A DNA stretch of 5,423 nt from Hyphomicrobiales bacterium (GCA_013214985.1 JABSRY010000197.1:1-5423); one strand, 5' to 3'. Shown: positions 1-5,383, numbered from the stretch's first letter. The notes: generated from the sequence alone by a model not told the origin. Numbers and translations: made by a program.

Positions 1-1007
1 TGGATATAATTAAAATGGTATTCAGTGAGTTTTATAACGATAAACTAATGTCAATTCGGCTAGAAGTCGCAAAAGCGGTCTGTTGTGCTGACTTTATTTC
101 AAGACATCTTATTCTTAAAATTGCCGAAGATTGTGCGTCGATTTCACAATTTGTACTACAGTTTTCAAATAAACTTTCTTCTGTTGATCTCATTGAACAT
201 GTTATCTATGGCAATGCGATGAAGCAAATTGCCATTTCTTCTAGGCTCGATTTATCTAATGAAATCGTGGTTTCACTTATTGAACACGGTAATTCCGAAG
301 TTATTAATTCGTTGGTAAGTAACTCAGCTGCTCAAATAACGGCACATGATTTTAGACAAATATATATAAATTTTGCAAATGAAGCCAGCCTTCGTGAACT
401 ATTGTGCAAAAGAGATGATATTTCAGCAGATTTAAGAGAATTAATCGCATTTGACGTCGCAAAAGAGCTGGAGATATTTGTTATAAACGCCAATTGGCTC
501 AATAAAAAACAGGCTGCAAATGCTGCCAAAAAATCCTATGAAATTGCAGTTATCCAAATCTCAGATCGTATTTCAGGTGCCGAAATGGCAGATTATATAC
601 AAAAATTAAGTGAAGAAGAACGTTTAACACCTTCAATTATCTTACGTTCAATTACAACAGGATATATGAAGTTCTTTGAATATGCGCTTGCATATTTGGC
701 AGGTGTGCCAATTCAAAAGCTACATTCATTATTGCACGCGACCAATCCATTGGCTAGGCAGGCGTTATTTAGTAGATCAAAATTACCAGCGGATTTGTTT
801 CCAATTCTAACTATTGCAATAGATGTATATGGCACCATGAACCAGAAATTCGCAAACGATTCAAACCAAAATAAAAATGATTTTTCAATCAAAATGATAC
901 AAAATATTACCGAATCATACCACGCGCAAAACCACATAAATCAAGCTTATTTACAGCGCGTTTTAGATTGTTATTATATAGATATAAGCGGTAAAATTGC
1001 CGCTTAA
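1..1007 (+). CDS. DUF2336 domain protein, 5' end cut by window edge
   Basis: The reading frame is open from the first complete codon (3-5) to a TAA at 1005-1007. The first ATG is at 15, but no Shine-Dalgarno precedes it and the codons before it (D-I-I-K) read naturally into the protein, so the true start probably lies outside the window. Numbered from that ATG, the 330 residues are mostly short amphipathic helices, as in HEAT-like DUF2336 proteins. Family-like stretches are VRLEVAK-type SIRLEVAKAV (13-22), FVLQFSNKLSSVDLIE (46-61), the segment around SLIEHGNSEVINSLVSNSAAQIT (87-109), and RLTPSIILRSITTGYMKFFEYALAYLAG (203-230). There is no signal peptide or membrane segment, so it is probably cytoplasmic. 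DUF2336 has no settled biochemical function; some family members occur near two-component or cyclic-di-GMP genes in alphaproteobacteria. It converges on an Hpt-domain gene, which fits a signalling role but does not prove it. I am fairly sure of the family and unsure of the role. Confidence 0.8.
   Translation, partial: DIIKMVFSEFYNDKLMSIRLEVAKAVCCADFISRHLILKIAEDCASISQFVLQFSNKLSSVDLIEHVIYGNAMKQIAISSRLDLSNEIVVSLIEHGNSEVINSLVSNSAAQITAHDFRQIYINFANEASLRELLCKRDDISADLRELIAFDVAKELEIFVINANWLNKKQAANAAKKSYEIAVIQISDRISGAEMADYIQKLSEEERLTPSIILRSITTGYMKFFEYALAYLAGVPIQKLHSLLHATNPLARQALFSRSKLPADLFPILTIAIDVYGTMNQKFANDSNQNKNDFSIKMIQNITESYHAQNHINQAYLQRVLDCYYIDISGKIAA
986..1005. terminator. Hairpin at convergent gene ends, possible weak bidirectional terminator
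   Basis: AAGCGGTA (986-993) can pair with TTGCCGCTT (997-1005) to give about eight base pairs, one a G-U, around a small A-rich loop. It overlaps the last codons of the DUF2336 gene and lies 10 bases beyond the stop of the convergent Hpt gene, where a shared terminator would be expected. Neither strand has a proper run of U after the stem, so any termination would be weak or Rho-assisted. It could also simply reflect the codons for the protein's end. Confidence 0.3.
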
Positions 1008-1014
1008 TAATAGT

Positions 1015-1557
1015 TTAAGGTGTATCATCGGTCAATTTTTTAGCTTCAATTTCGTCCGCAAAATCATAAACCACATTAATAAGGCTATCCGTAAGCTTTT
1101 TTCCGATAGGGTGGTCTTTGCTTTTAATATTTTGAGATAGCAAAACTTTAATAGCATCTACATGATTATTGAGCTGATCAAGCGGAAAAGTTTTTGGGTT
1201 CTCCCAAACGTTAATAAGCTTGCAAAGAGATGCAGAAACCAAGGTAATAAGCGGGTAACCCATGGTTTCGGCTTGTCCTTTAACGTCATGTGCAACAACA
1301 TGTAACGCGTCAAGGTTTATAGCATTGCTTTCTTTACACATTTCATTTCGGCACTTATCAAACTTTAAAACTTCAACTTCTAACCATTCTTTAAACTTAT
1401 CGGACATAGCAGCCATCGCAATTTCAGCGCGTTCAATCGAATCGTGTTCCTGACCATCTTTAACAATAGTAATTTTAACTTTTTTCTTTAAATTATTTGG
1501 TGGAATAATCATCCCATATGATACTGAGTTTAAATTATCCTTAGTAATTTTATTCAT
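1015..1557 (-). CDS. Stand-alone Hpt-domain phosphotransfer protein
   Basis: This 180-residue soluble protein carries a histidine phosphotransfer (Hpt) signature: VVAHDVKGQAETMGYP at residues 87-102, matching the family pattern AHxxKG...G. H90 is the expected phospho-acceptor, with K93 and G94 following. Helices on either side (about 60-78 and 103-145) fit the four-helix bundle. The N-terminal segment with PPNNLKKKV (19-27) resembles the pre-domain seen in alphaproteobacterial proteins of this kind. Hpt proteins relay phosphate between hybrid histidine kinases and response regulators; no kinase or regulator is present here, so the partner is unknown. I chose the ATG at 1557. An in-frame TTG at 1569 would add four residues (MGKK), and neither start has a good ribosome binding site; a GGATGGAG sequence at 1584-1591 is rather far away. 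The gene follows lrgB by 63 bases with no clear terminator between, so it may be the last gene of the trmFO-lrgA-lrgB operon. Confidence 0.75.
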   Translation of the reverse strand: MNKITKDNLNSVSYGMIIPPNNLKKKVKITIVKDGQEHDSIERAEIAMAAMSDKFKEWLEVEVLKFDKCRNEMCKESNAINLDALHVVAHDVKGQAETMGYPLITLVSASLCKLINVWENPKTFPLDQLNNHVDAIKVLLSQNIKSKDHPIGKKLTDSLINVVYDFADEIEAKKLTDDTP

Positions 1558-1620
1558 TTTTTTGCCCAATATATAATTGTCTTACTCCATCCTATATTGA
1601 AAATTAACAAATAAAAACCC

Positions 1621-2334
1621 TTAATAAAATATTTTAAAAATTATTGGCATCATTAAGGCCGTTAAAATACCGTTCAATATCAGCCCAAGAGCAGCAAAAC
1701 TAATTACAATTTCGCCATGCGATACGAGTTGTGATATTGCAACACCATGCCCACTTACTCCAAACGCAAATCCGCGATTTTCTTCGTCGGTTATTTTAAT
1801 AATTTTTATTATTAGCGGCCCTATTATCGTAATAATTAGCCCTGTCAAAATAGAAAAAACAGCGGCCAAAGGAATATTTGCATTCAATATTTCCGATATG
1901 GCCATGTTGATCGGCGAGGTGGAGAACTTACCAAGCAAGGGTATCAAGATATTTGTATCAGTCCCAAAAAATATCGAATATACAATAGTCGGTAAAAACG
2001 AGCATATGTTTGCGACCAAAAGAGTTATTAAAATTGCTTGCCAATTTTCAAATATTTGATGCCGATTAACGTATAACGGTATCGCAAAAGATACGATCGT
2101 AAGGCTTAGAAAGAATAGGAGCACTTTATTCTGTTCTAGATAAACATCATAATCTACATCGCCAAAATATAAAGAAATAGATATTACAGCGATTGACCAA
2201 AATATAGGGCTCAATAGTATTTTGTGATCAAATCTAGCAGATAAAAACTGAAAAAAACAAGAAATTCCGATAGTATAAAGTAACCAAAAATATTCGCTAT
2301 TGATCATATAAGTAATAAGGTCAAAATCATTCAT
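1621..2334 (-). CDS. lrgB: LrgB/YohK/CidB-family membrane protein
   Basis: This 237-residue, strongly hydrophobic protein has about seven membrane segments (roughly 15-33, 42-57, 70-88, 98-121, 156-178, 188-203 and 208-235). Family landmarks are visible: LSLTIVSFAIPLYVNRHQI (77-94) corresponds to the usual GPATVALAIPLY region, STSPINMAISE (138-148) to the S-V-T-x-P-I-A motif, and ENRGFAFGVSGHGVAIS (185-201) to the conserved arG-A-G---H motif. LrgB-type proteins act in the inner membrane with LrgA/CidA-type partners. They are linked to murein hydrolase control and, in some bacteria, to export or uptake of small organic acids such as pyruvate or glycolate. The ATG overlaps the lrgA stop in ATGA (2331-2334), which implies translational coupling; only a weak purine-rich site lies upstream. 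The protein is divergent: the glycine of the GPATVALA motif is missing. The family is clear but the substrate cannot be read from sequence. Confidence 0.88.
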   Translation of the reverse strand: MNDFDLITYMINSEYFWLLYTIGISCFFQFLSARFDHKILLSPIFWSIAVISISLYFGDVDYDVYLEQNKVLLFFLSLTIVSFAIPLYVNRHQIFENWQAILITLLVANICSFLPTIVYSIFFGTDTNILIPLLGKFSTSPINMAISEILNANIPLAAVFSILTGLIITIIGPLIIKIIKITDEENRGFAFGVSGHGVAISQLVSHGEIVISFAALGLILNGILTALMMPIIFKIFY

Positions 2335-2690
2335 TTGTCAGTTCTACCAAACTGTTTCTGGCAAAAACTATAAGTGTAAAGACAGGCAAAAAAGGTAATT
2401 ACTGCGCTTATGAATATCAGTAAAAGCAAGCCAATTATATCGTCTTGGATAATTTCATAATAGGCAACAAATCCAACACCAACAGGCAAAAGAAATGTTG
2501 TTAGAGAGTTTTGCAATAACTTAGATGTAGTGAATATATTCTTATGAATAGGTTTGTTTCTAAACACCAAAAAAACAGTTAAAAGAATTAGCCCGATAAC
2601 ACTACCTGCAATAGGCATCCCAGTAATTTGATTTATAACATTACCTATAACTAAAAACGCCAATAACTTGGCAATGCCCCTTAACATCAT
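2331..2690 (-). CDS. lrgA: LrgA/CidA/YohJ-family holin-like membrane protein
   Basis: This 119-residue protein has four predicted membrane helices (about 5-20, 26-43, 62-82 and 86-107), the usual size and layout for LrgA/CidA. Signature pieces are MPIAGSVIGLILL (25-37), matching the family's lPiPGsviGmlLL, and LLQNSLTTFLLPVGVGFVAYYEII (58-81), matching LL-n---lFvPagVGi-ay--l. The C-terminus is short, polar and basic. Proteins of this family are holin-like partners of LrgB-type proteins in the inner membrane. The start was set at the first of two adjacent ATGs (2690 and 2687); a GGGGA site (2697-2701) lies 6 bases upstream, inside the end of trmFO. The gene begins 2 bases after the trmFO stop and its TGA overlaps the lrgB start, so all three should be made from one mRNA. 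Family assignment is secure. Whether it affects autolysis or metabolite transport in this organism is unknown. Confidence 0.9.
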   Translation of the reverse strand: MMLRGIAKLLAFLVIGNVINQITGMPIAGSVIGLILLTVFLVFRNKPIHKNIFTTSKLLQNSLTTFLLPVGVGFVAYYEIIQDDIIGLLLLIFISAVITFFACLYTYSFCQKQFGRTDK

Positions 2691-2692
2691 AT

Positions 2693-4126
2693 CTAGTCCC
2701 CAAAACCGTCAATCCATTCGGCCAAGTCATGCAACGCGCGTGCACTCATCATCTTTTTACGGTGCCTAGATTTATCTTTACCCTTTATGCGGTTCCCATC
2801 TTCATCCAAACGGGGCACTTCCACTGGCAAAAACAAGCCAAAATTAACATTCATGGGCTGAAAGCTACGTTTTTTCTTTTTGCGTGGTGCATTTTCACCA
2901 TCTACGGTCATCGTTTCTTCTTCATGCACAATATGCCCACCCGTAATATGGTCTAATAATGCACCCAATGCAGTTGTTCGTGGCGGGTATGATACTGCCT
3001 TACCAATTGATTCAGCATATACAAAACGGCCAGCTAACATGCCACATGCAGCACTTTCGACATAACCTTCAACACCAGTAATCTGGCCAGCAAAATGAAT
3101 TTTAGGGTGTTTTTTAAGCGATAAATTCCTATCCAATAATATAGGGCTATTAAGATAAGTGTTACGATGAATACCTCCAAGCCGCGCAAACTCGGCTTTT
3201 TCTAAACCAGGTATCATGCGTAAAATATCAGATTGAGCACCATATTTAAGTTTGGTTTGAAAACCCACCATATTGTATAAAGTACCAAGTTTATTATCTT
3301 GTCTTAATTGAACAATTGCATAAGGCTTTACGGTCGGGTTCTTAGGGTCAGTTAGTCCAACAGGCTTCATTGGCCCCCAACGTAGGGTTTCTCGACCACG
3401 CGCAGCCATTATTTCAATTGGTAAACACCCATCAAAATAAGGTGTGCCTTCCCACTCTTTAAATTCGGTAGAATCTCCCTCAATCAAGGCATCCATAAAT
3501 GCATGATATTGCGTTTCAGTCATCGGGCAGTTTATATAGTCCTTGCCGTCACCCATTGGGCCAATTTTATCATATCGGCTTTGAAACCAGGCGATATCAA
3601 AATTTATGCTTTCTTTATAAATAATAGGTGCAATAGCGTCAAAAAACGCTAAATCATCTTCTTCAGTTAAATTACTAATAGTTTTAGATAATGCATCAGA
3701 CGTCAAAGGGCCAGATGCAATGATGACATGTTCCCAATCTTCAGGTATTTCGCCCGTAAACTCTTCACGCAATATTTTAATATTGGGGTGGTTTTCAAGT
3801 GCATTGGTAACCGCAGCCGAATATTCGTCTCTATCCACAGCAAGTGCGCCGCCCGCAGGTACTTTATTATTATCAGCATATTCAAGAATAATAGAATTTA
3901 GCTGCCGCATTTCTTCATGAATTAAACCCACGGCATTAAAATGCTTATCATCAGATCTAAATGAGTTAGAACAAACAAGCTCGGCAAAACCGTCGGTTTG
4001 ATGCGCGTCAGTTTTGCGGGTAGGGCGCATTTCGTGCAATATTACCTTGCCACCCAAATTTGCAATTTGCCACGCCGCTTCAGAGCCAGCAAGACCAGCA
4101 CCAATAATATGAATTTCTTTTGTCAT
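2693..4126 (-). CDS. trmFO: Methylenetetrahydrofolate--tRNA-(uracil-5-)-methyltransferase TrmFO
   Basis: TrmFO methylates U54 in the T-loop of tRNA, giving m5U (ribothymidine), using 5,10-methylenetetrahydrofolate as carbon donor and FAD/NAD(P)H as reductant. It acts in the cytoplasm. The 477-residue protein is full length for the family. An N-terminal Rossmann FAD site IIGAGLAGSEAAWQIA (7-22) is followed by the invariant LVCSNSFRSD (50-59) with C52, then GGALAVDR (92-99), FDAIAPII (162-169), FDGCLPIE (231-238) with C234, RWGPMKPVGL (249-258), and FAGQITGVEGYVESAA (345-360), the second FAD-binding stretch. C52 and C234 align with the two cysteines (C53 and C226 in the Bacillus subtilis enzyme) implicated in the FAD adduct and uracil attack. 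The C-terminus has a basic patch (RKKKKR, 415-420), plausible for tRNA contact. A GGTGA site (4133-4137) lies 6 bases before the ATG. It heads an operon with lrgA and lrgB. Confidence 0.98.
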   Translation of the reverse strand: MTKEIHIIGAGLAGSEAAWQIANLGGKVILHEMRPTRKTDAHQTDGFAELVCSNSFRSDDKHFNAVGLIHEEMRQLNSIILEYADNNKVPAGGALAVDRDEYSAAVTNALENHPNIKILREEFTGEIPEDWEHVIIASGPLTSDALSKTISNLTEEDDLAFFDAIAPIIYKESINFDIAWFQSRYDKIGPMGDGKDYINCPMTETQYHAFMDALIEGDSTEFKEWEGTPYFDGCLPIEIMAARGRETLRWGPMKPVGLTDPKNPTVKPYAIVQLRQDNKLGTLYNMVGFQTKLKYGAQSDILRMIPGLEKAEFARLGGIHRNTYLNSPILLDRNLSLKKHPKIHFAGQITGVEGYVESAACGMLAGRFVYAESIGKAVSYPPRTTALGALLDHITGGHIVHEEETMTVDGENAPRKKKKRSFQPMNVNFGLFLPVEVPRLDEDGNRIKGKDKSRHRKKMMSARALHDLAEWIDGFGD

Positions 4127-4132
4127 AATTAA

Positions 4133-4196
4133 TCACCAACTAATAATCTTTATTAAGGTTCAATAAATAAATTTAACAAAAACCGCAAGCATTATA
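4133..4196 (-). promoter_or_regulatory. Candidate promoter and ribosome binding site of the trmFO operon
   Basis: On the minus strand a perfect TATAAT hexamer (4196-4191) lies about 65 bases upstream of the trmFO ATG, just downstream of the DUF1127 terminator. At 17-base spacing the -35 position falls on the terminator's T run and does not resemble TTGACA, so this promoter would rely on its -10 or on an activator. The 5' leader would be about 57 bases and ends in a GGTGA ribosome binding site (4133-4137). Position and the exact -10 are suggestive only. Confidence 0.4.
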
Positions 4197-4211
4197 AGTT
4201 AATAAGAATAC

Positions 4212-4247
4212 AAAAAAAGCCTTCCGTATAACTATACGAAAGGCTTT
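4212..4247 (-). terminator. Strong intrinsic terminator of the DUF1127 / small RNA transcript
   Basis: Read on the minus strand, AAAGCCTT (4247-4240) pairs with AAGGCTTT (4223-4216), then after one mismatch CGTAT (4238-4234) pairs with ATACG (4229-4225), leaving a four-base loop. This gives 13 pairs with one internal mismatch, and the stem runs into seven consecutive T (4218-4212). The poly-T tract lies only on the minus-strand side, so it terminates the DUF1127 transcript and insulates trmFO from it. On the + strand only three T follow the stem. Confidence 0.9.
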
Positions 4248-4297
4248 AAAGTAAAGATCTTATAAAAAGGAGGGAGGAAAATAAGACCTTTATGAAA
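4212..4297 (-). ncRNA. Putative anti-Shine-Dalgarno small RNA in the DUF1127 3' UTR (cuckoo/CcsR-like)
   Basis: Beginning 5 bases after the DUF1127 stop codon, the minus-strand transcript can form a 12-bp stem: UAAAGGUCUUAU (4292-4281) with AUAAGAUCUUUA (4263-4252), with one G-U pair. The 17-base loop (4280-4264) is UUUCCUCCCUCCUUUUU. It contains two overlapping CCUCC motifs, the second followed by U's as at the 3' end of 16S rRNA. Four bases later the intrinsic terminator hairpin ends the RNA, giving a product of about 80-86 nucleotides. In Rhodobacter and other alphaproteobacteria, the CcsR ('cuckoo') small RNAs lie next to DUF1127 genes, are processed from the shared transcript, and carry CCUCCUCCC-type motifs in hairpin loops. 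Seen here: the structure, motif and neighbour. Inferred: that it is processed and acts as a regulator. The motif is CCUCCCUCC rather than the strict CCUCCUCCC, and only one loop carries it. Confidence 0.7.
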
Positions 4298-4435
4298 CTA
4301 TGCGAATTTCACAGTACGTTTTTTAACGTCTTGAAAATCTAATCCAAGATCAAGCAACTGTGTTTCACTCATTTGGTCAAACGCTTTATATGCCGCACGT
4401 TTGCTAAATATTTTTTTAATCGATTTGAATGACAT
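4298..4435 (-). CDS. DUF1127 (YjiS-like) small protein, 45 residues
   Basis: A short minus-strand gene encodes 45 residues starting MSFKSIKKIF and ending VKKRTVKFA, with a TAG at 4300-4298. A good AAAGGA ribosome binding site (4450-4445) lies 9 bases before the ATG. The central part, KAFDQMSETQLLDLGLDFQDVKKR (residues 17-40), fits the DUF1127 pattern of an arginine/lysine-rich helix, then L-S-D--L-DiGl-r-di. The protein is small, basic at both ends and has no membrane segment. DUF1127 proteins are very common in alphaproteobacteria; the Rhodobacter member CcaF1 binds RNA and influences maturation of the adjacent CcsR small RNAs. Arginine-rich DUF1127 proteins in Agrobacterium affect phosphate and carbon metabolism. 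This copy is near the lower size limit of the family. It is followed at once by a hairpin with an anti-Shine-Dalgarno loop and a strong terminator, forming a self-contained unit separate from trmFO. Confidence 0.88.
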   Translation of the reverse strand: MSFKSIKKIFSKRAAYKAFDQMSETQLLDLGLDFQDVKKRTVKFA

Positions 4436-4471
4436 TTTCGTAAGTCCTTTGTAAGTGTTTTCTATAACTGC

Positions 4472-4500
4472 TATATGCCACTATTTATTTTTATGCACAA
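4472..4500 (-). promoter_or_regulatory. Weak candidate promoter of the DUF1127 gene
   Basis: On the minus strand TTGTGC (4500-4495) is separated by 17 bases from CATATA (4477-4472), a poor but correctly spaced sigma-70-like pair about 37 bases upstream of the ATG. The GCATAT overlapping the -10 also loosely resembles the -10 of heat-shock-type (RpoH) promoters, which drive the related DUF1127-CcsR locus in Rhodobacter, but the spacing to the nearest TTTG is long. Treat as tentative. Confidence 0.28.
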
Positions 4501-4568
4501 ACCTAAAAATTGAATATCAGCTATGCAACAACTGCATACCTAAAACTATTATTAGAATGCGTGAGTTG

Positions 4569-4598
4569 TTGATAGCGCAATATTATACCAATTATAGA
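4569..4598 (+). promoter_or_regulatory. Candidate promoter of the PCMT-like gene
   Basis: TTGATA (4569-4574), one base off TTGACA, is followed after 18 bases by TATAGA (4593-4598). A transcript from here would start near 4605 and have a leader of about 55 bases. This lies within the divergent intergenic region (4436-4658, 223 bases), which otherwise holds only the DUF1127 leader and AT-rich sequence. The presence of a promoter here argues against translating the upstream part of the open frame. Confidence 0.38.
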
Positions 4599-4649
4599 CT
4601 GGCGACACGCTTATATATATGTCATAAAAGGGCAACGATAGCCGATAGC

Positions 4650-4653
4650 AGGA
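4650..4653 (+). promoter_or_regulatory. Ribosome binding site that fixes the PCMT-like start
   Basis: AGGA lies 5 bases before the ATG at 4659. The open frame extends upstream to an ATG at 4455, but those 68 extra codons have no ribosome binding site, overlap the DUF1127 leader and read as low-complexity AT-rich sequence. The family's own N-terminus begins at the 4659 start. Confidence 0.7.
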
Positions 4654-4658
4654 ATATT

Positions 4659-5348
4659 ATGACTCATTTTGATACTTTGCGCCTTAATATGGTAAATTCA
4701 CAGCTTTTACCAAACGCAATTACTTCTAAAGAATTACTAAATGCTTTTAGAATATTAAAAAGAGAGAATTTTGTTCCAGTAAGCCAGCAATTACACGCCT
4801 ATATCGATAGAGATATTAAAATTGATGCTGAAACTAGTAACAAAAGCGCACGCTTTATATTAGATCCAATGGTTCAAGCCAAATTAATCCAAGCCGCAAA
4901 TATTCAACCAACCGATATTGTCTTAGATATTGCATGTGCAACGGGCTATTCAACTGCGTTAATTTCAAAAATTGCCAATGTGGTAGTAGGTATTGAAGCA
5001 GATGAGAATATCGCGAACATCGCAAATGCAAATATTGAACAACAAGAAATAGATAATGCGGTTATTGTGAATGGCTCATTCACTGAAGGTTATAAAAAAG
5101 AAGCCCCGTTTGATGTTATTCTTATCAATGGTTTAATTGAAGAAGTGCCGCAAACATTGTTTGATCAGCTTGCCGAAGGCGGGCGTTTGGTCAGCATTGT
5201 TGTTTCTGATACATCTTCAATCAATGCAACGCTTGGGCATGCTTATATTAGCCATAAAACCAACGGTGTTATAGCAACTCGTATGGTGTTTGATGCTAGC
5301 CCATCTAAACTAACGGAATTTAATAAAATTGTTGAATTCAGTTTATAA
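4659..5348 (+). CDS. Protein-L-isoaspartate O-methyltransferase (PCMT) family, alphaproteobacterial type
   Basis: This 229-residue cytoplasmic class I SAM-dependent methyltransferase begins LRLNMVNSQLLPNAITSKELLNAF (7-30), matching the family's aR--MVdsQLrpn-vtd--ll-A, followed by FVP (38-40) and AYIDRDI (47-53). SAM motif I is VLDIACATGYSTA (88-100); the acidic residue that usually binds the ribose is E113 in VVGIEAD. FDVILINGLIEEVPQTLFDQLAEGGRLV (151-178) carries the post-II motifs. Classical Pcm repairs damaged aspartyl residues in proteins, but this subfamily lacks the ISQP-type motif: RFILDP (65-70) is at that place. The substrate may therefore differ, and I give no symbol. Alphaproteobacterial members often sit just upstream of a TolC-type outer membrane protein gene; the downstream gene lies outside this window. 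The start at 4659 is supported by an AGGA site and by family length. Family assignment is strong, repair activity is not assured. Confidence 0.9.
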   Translation: MTHFDTLRLNMVNSQLLPNAITSKELLNAFRILKRENFVPVSQQLHAYIDRDIKIDAETSNKSARFILDPMVQAKLIQAANIQPTDIVLDIACATGYSTALISKIANVVVGIEADENIANIANANIEQQEIDNAVIVNGSFTEGYKKEAPFDVILINGLIEEVPQTLFDQLAEGGRLVSIVVSDTSSINATLGHAYISHKTNGVIATRMVFDASPSKLTEFNKIVEFSL

Positions 5349-5355
5349 TTTAGTC

Positions 5356-5371
5356 TTTACATCAATGTAAA
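5356..5371. repeat. Perfect 16-base palindrome after the PCMT-like gene
   Basis: TTTACATCAATGTAAA has seven-base arms (TTTACAT / ATGTAAA) around CA and begins 8 bases after the stop codon at 5348. On the + strand the arm is followed by A's and on the minus strand the stem runs from T's, so it is not a standard + strand terminator. Its form resembles a two-fold-symmetric operator such as those bound by TetR-type repressors, perhaps for the gene that begins beyond the window. Function is unproven. Confidence 0.4.
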
Positions 5372-5383
5372 AAAAATTGTTTG

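Noticed and set aside
332..937. Minus-strand open frames opposite the DUF2336 gene (332-529 and 713-937)
   Set aside because: They lie wholly within a real gene on the other strand and read as low-complexity hydrophobic sequence without ribosome binding sites.
1262..1453. + strand 63-codon frame opposite the Hpt gene
   Set aside because: It is antisense to the conserved Hpt domain and lacks a ribosome binding site.
1558..1569. TTG start for the Hpt gene adding MGKK
   Set aside because: An ATG follows four codons later and neither has a better ribosome binding site; the TTG alternative is possible but less likely.
1571..1620. Possible terminator or promoter between lrgB and the Hpt gene
   Set aside because: The stretch is AT-rich with a GGGTTTTTATTTG sequence after lrgB, but I see no stem before the T's and no correctly spaced -35/-10 pair.
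2729..3065. Two + strand open frames (2729-2956 and 2880-3065)
   Set aside because: Both are antisense to the well-conserved C-terminal half of trmFO and resemble no known protein; they are coding-strand shadows.
3703..3920. Out-of-frame and antisense open frames inside trmFO (3703-3885 minus, 3720-3920 plus)
   Set aside because: Both overlap the conserved TrmFO reading frame and show no independent coding signal.
4266..4342. Strong + strand Shine-Dalgarno-like run AAGGAGGGAGG followed by a 16-codon frame starting at 4292
   Set aside because: The spacing to the ATG is about 14-18 bases, too long, and the peptide overlaps the DUF1127 gene on the opposite strand. The purine run is explained as the complement of the anti-SD loop in the minus-strand RNA.
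4455..4658. N-terminal extension of the PCMT-like frame back to an ATG at 4455
   Set aside because: No ribosome binding site, no resemblance to family N-termini, and it runs through the DUF1127 leader and the likely promoter. The start at 4659 has an AGGA site and gives the normal length.
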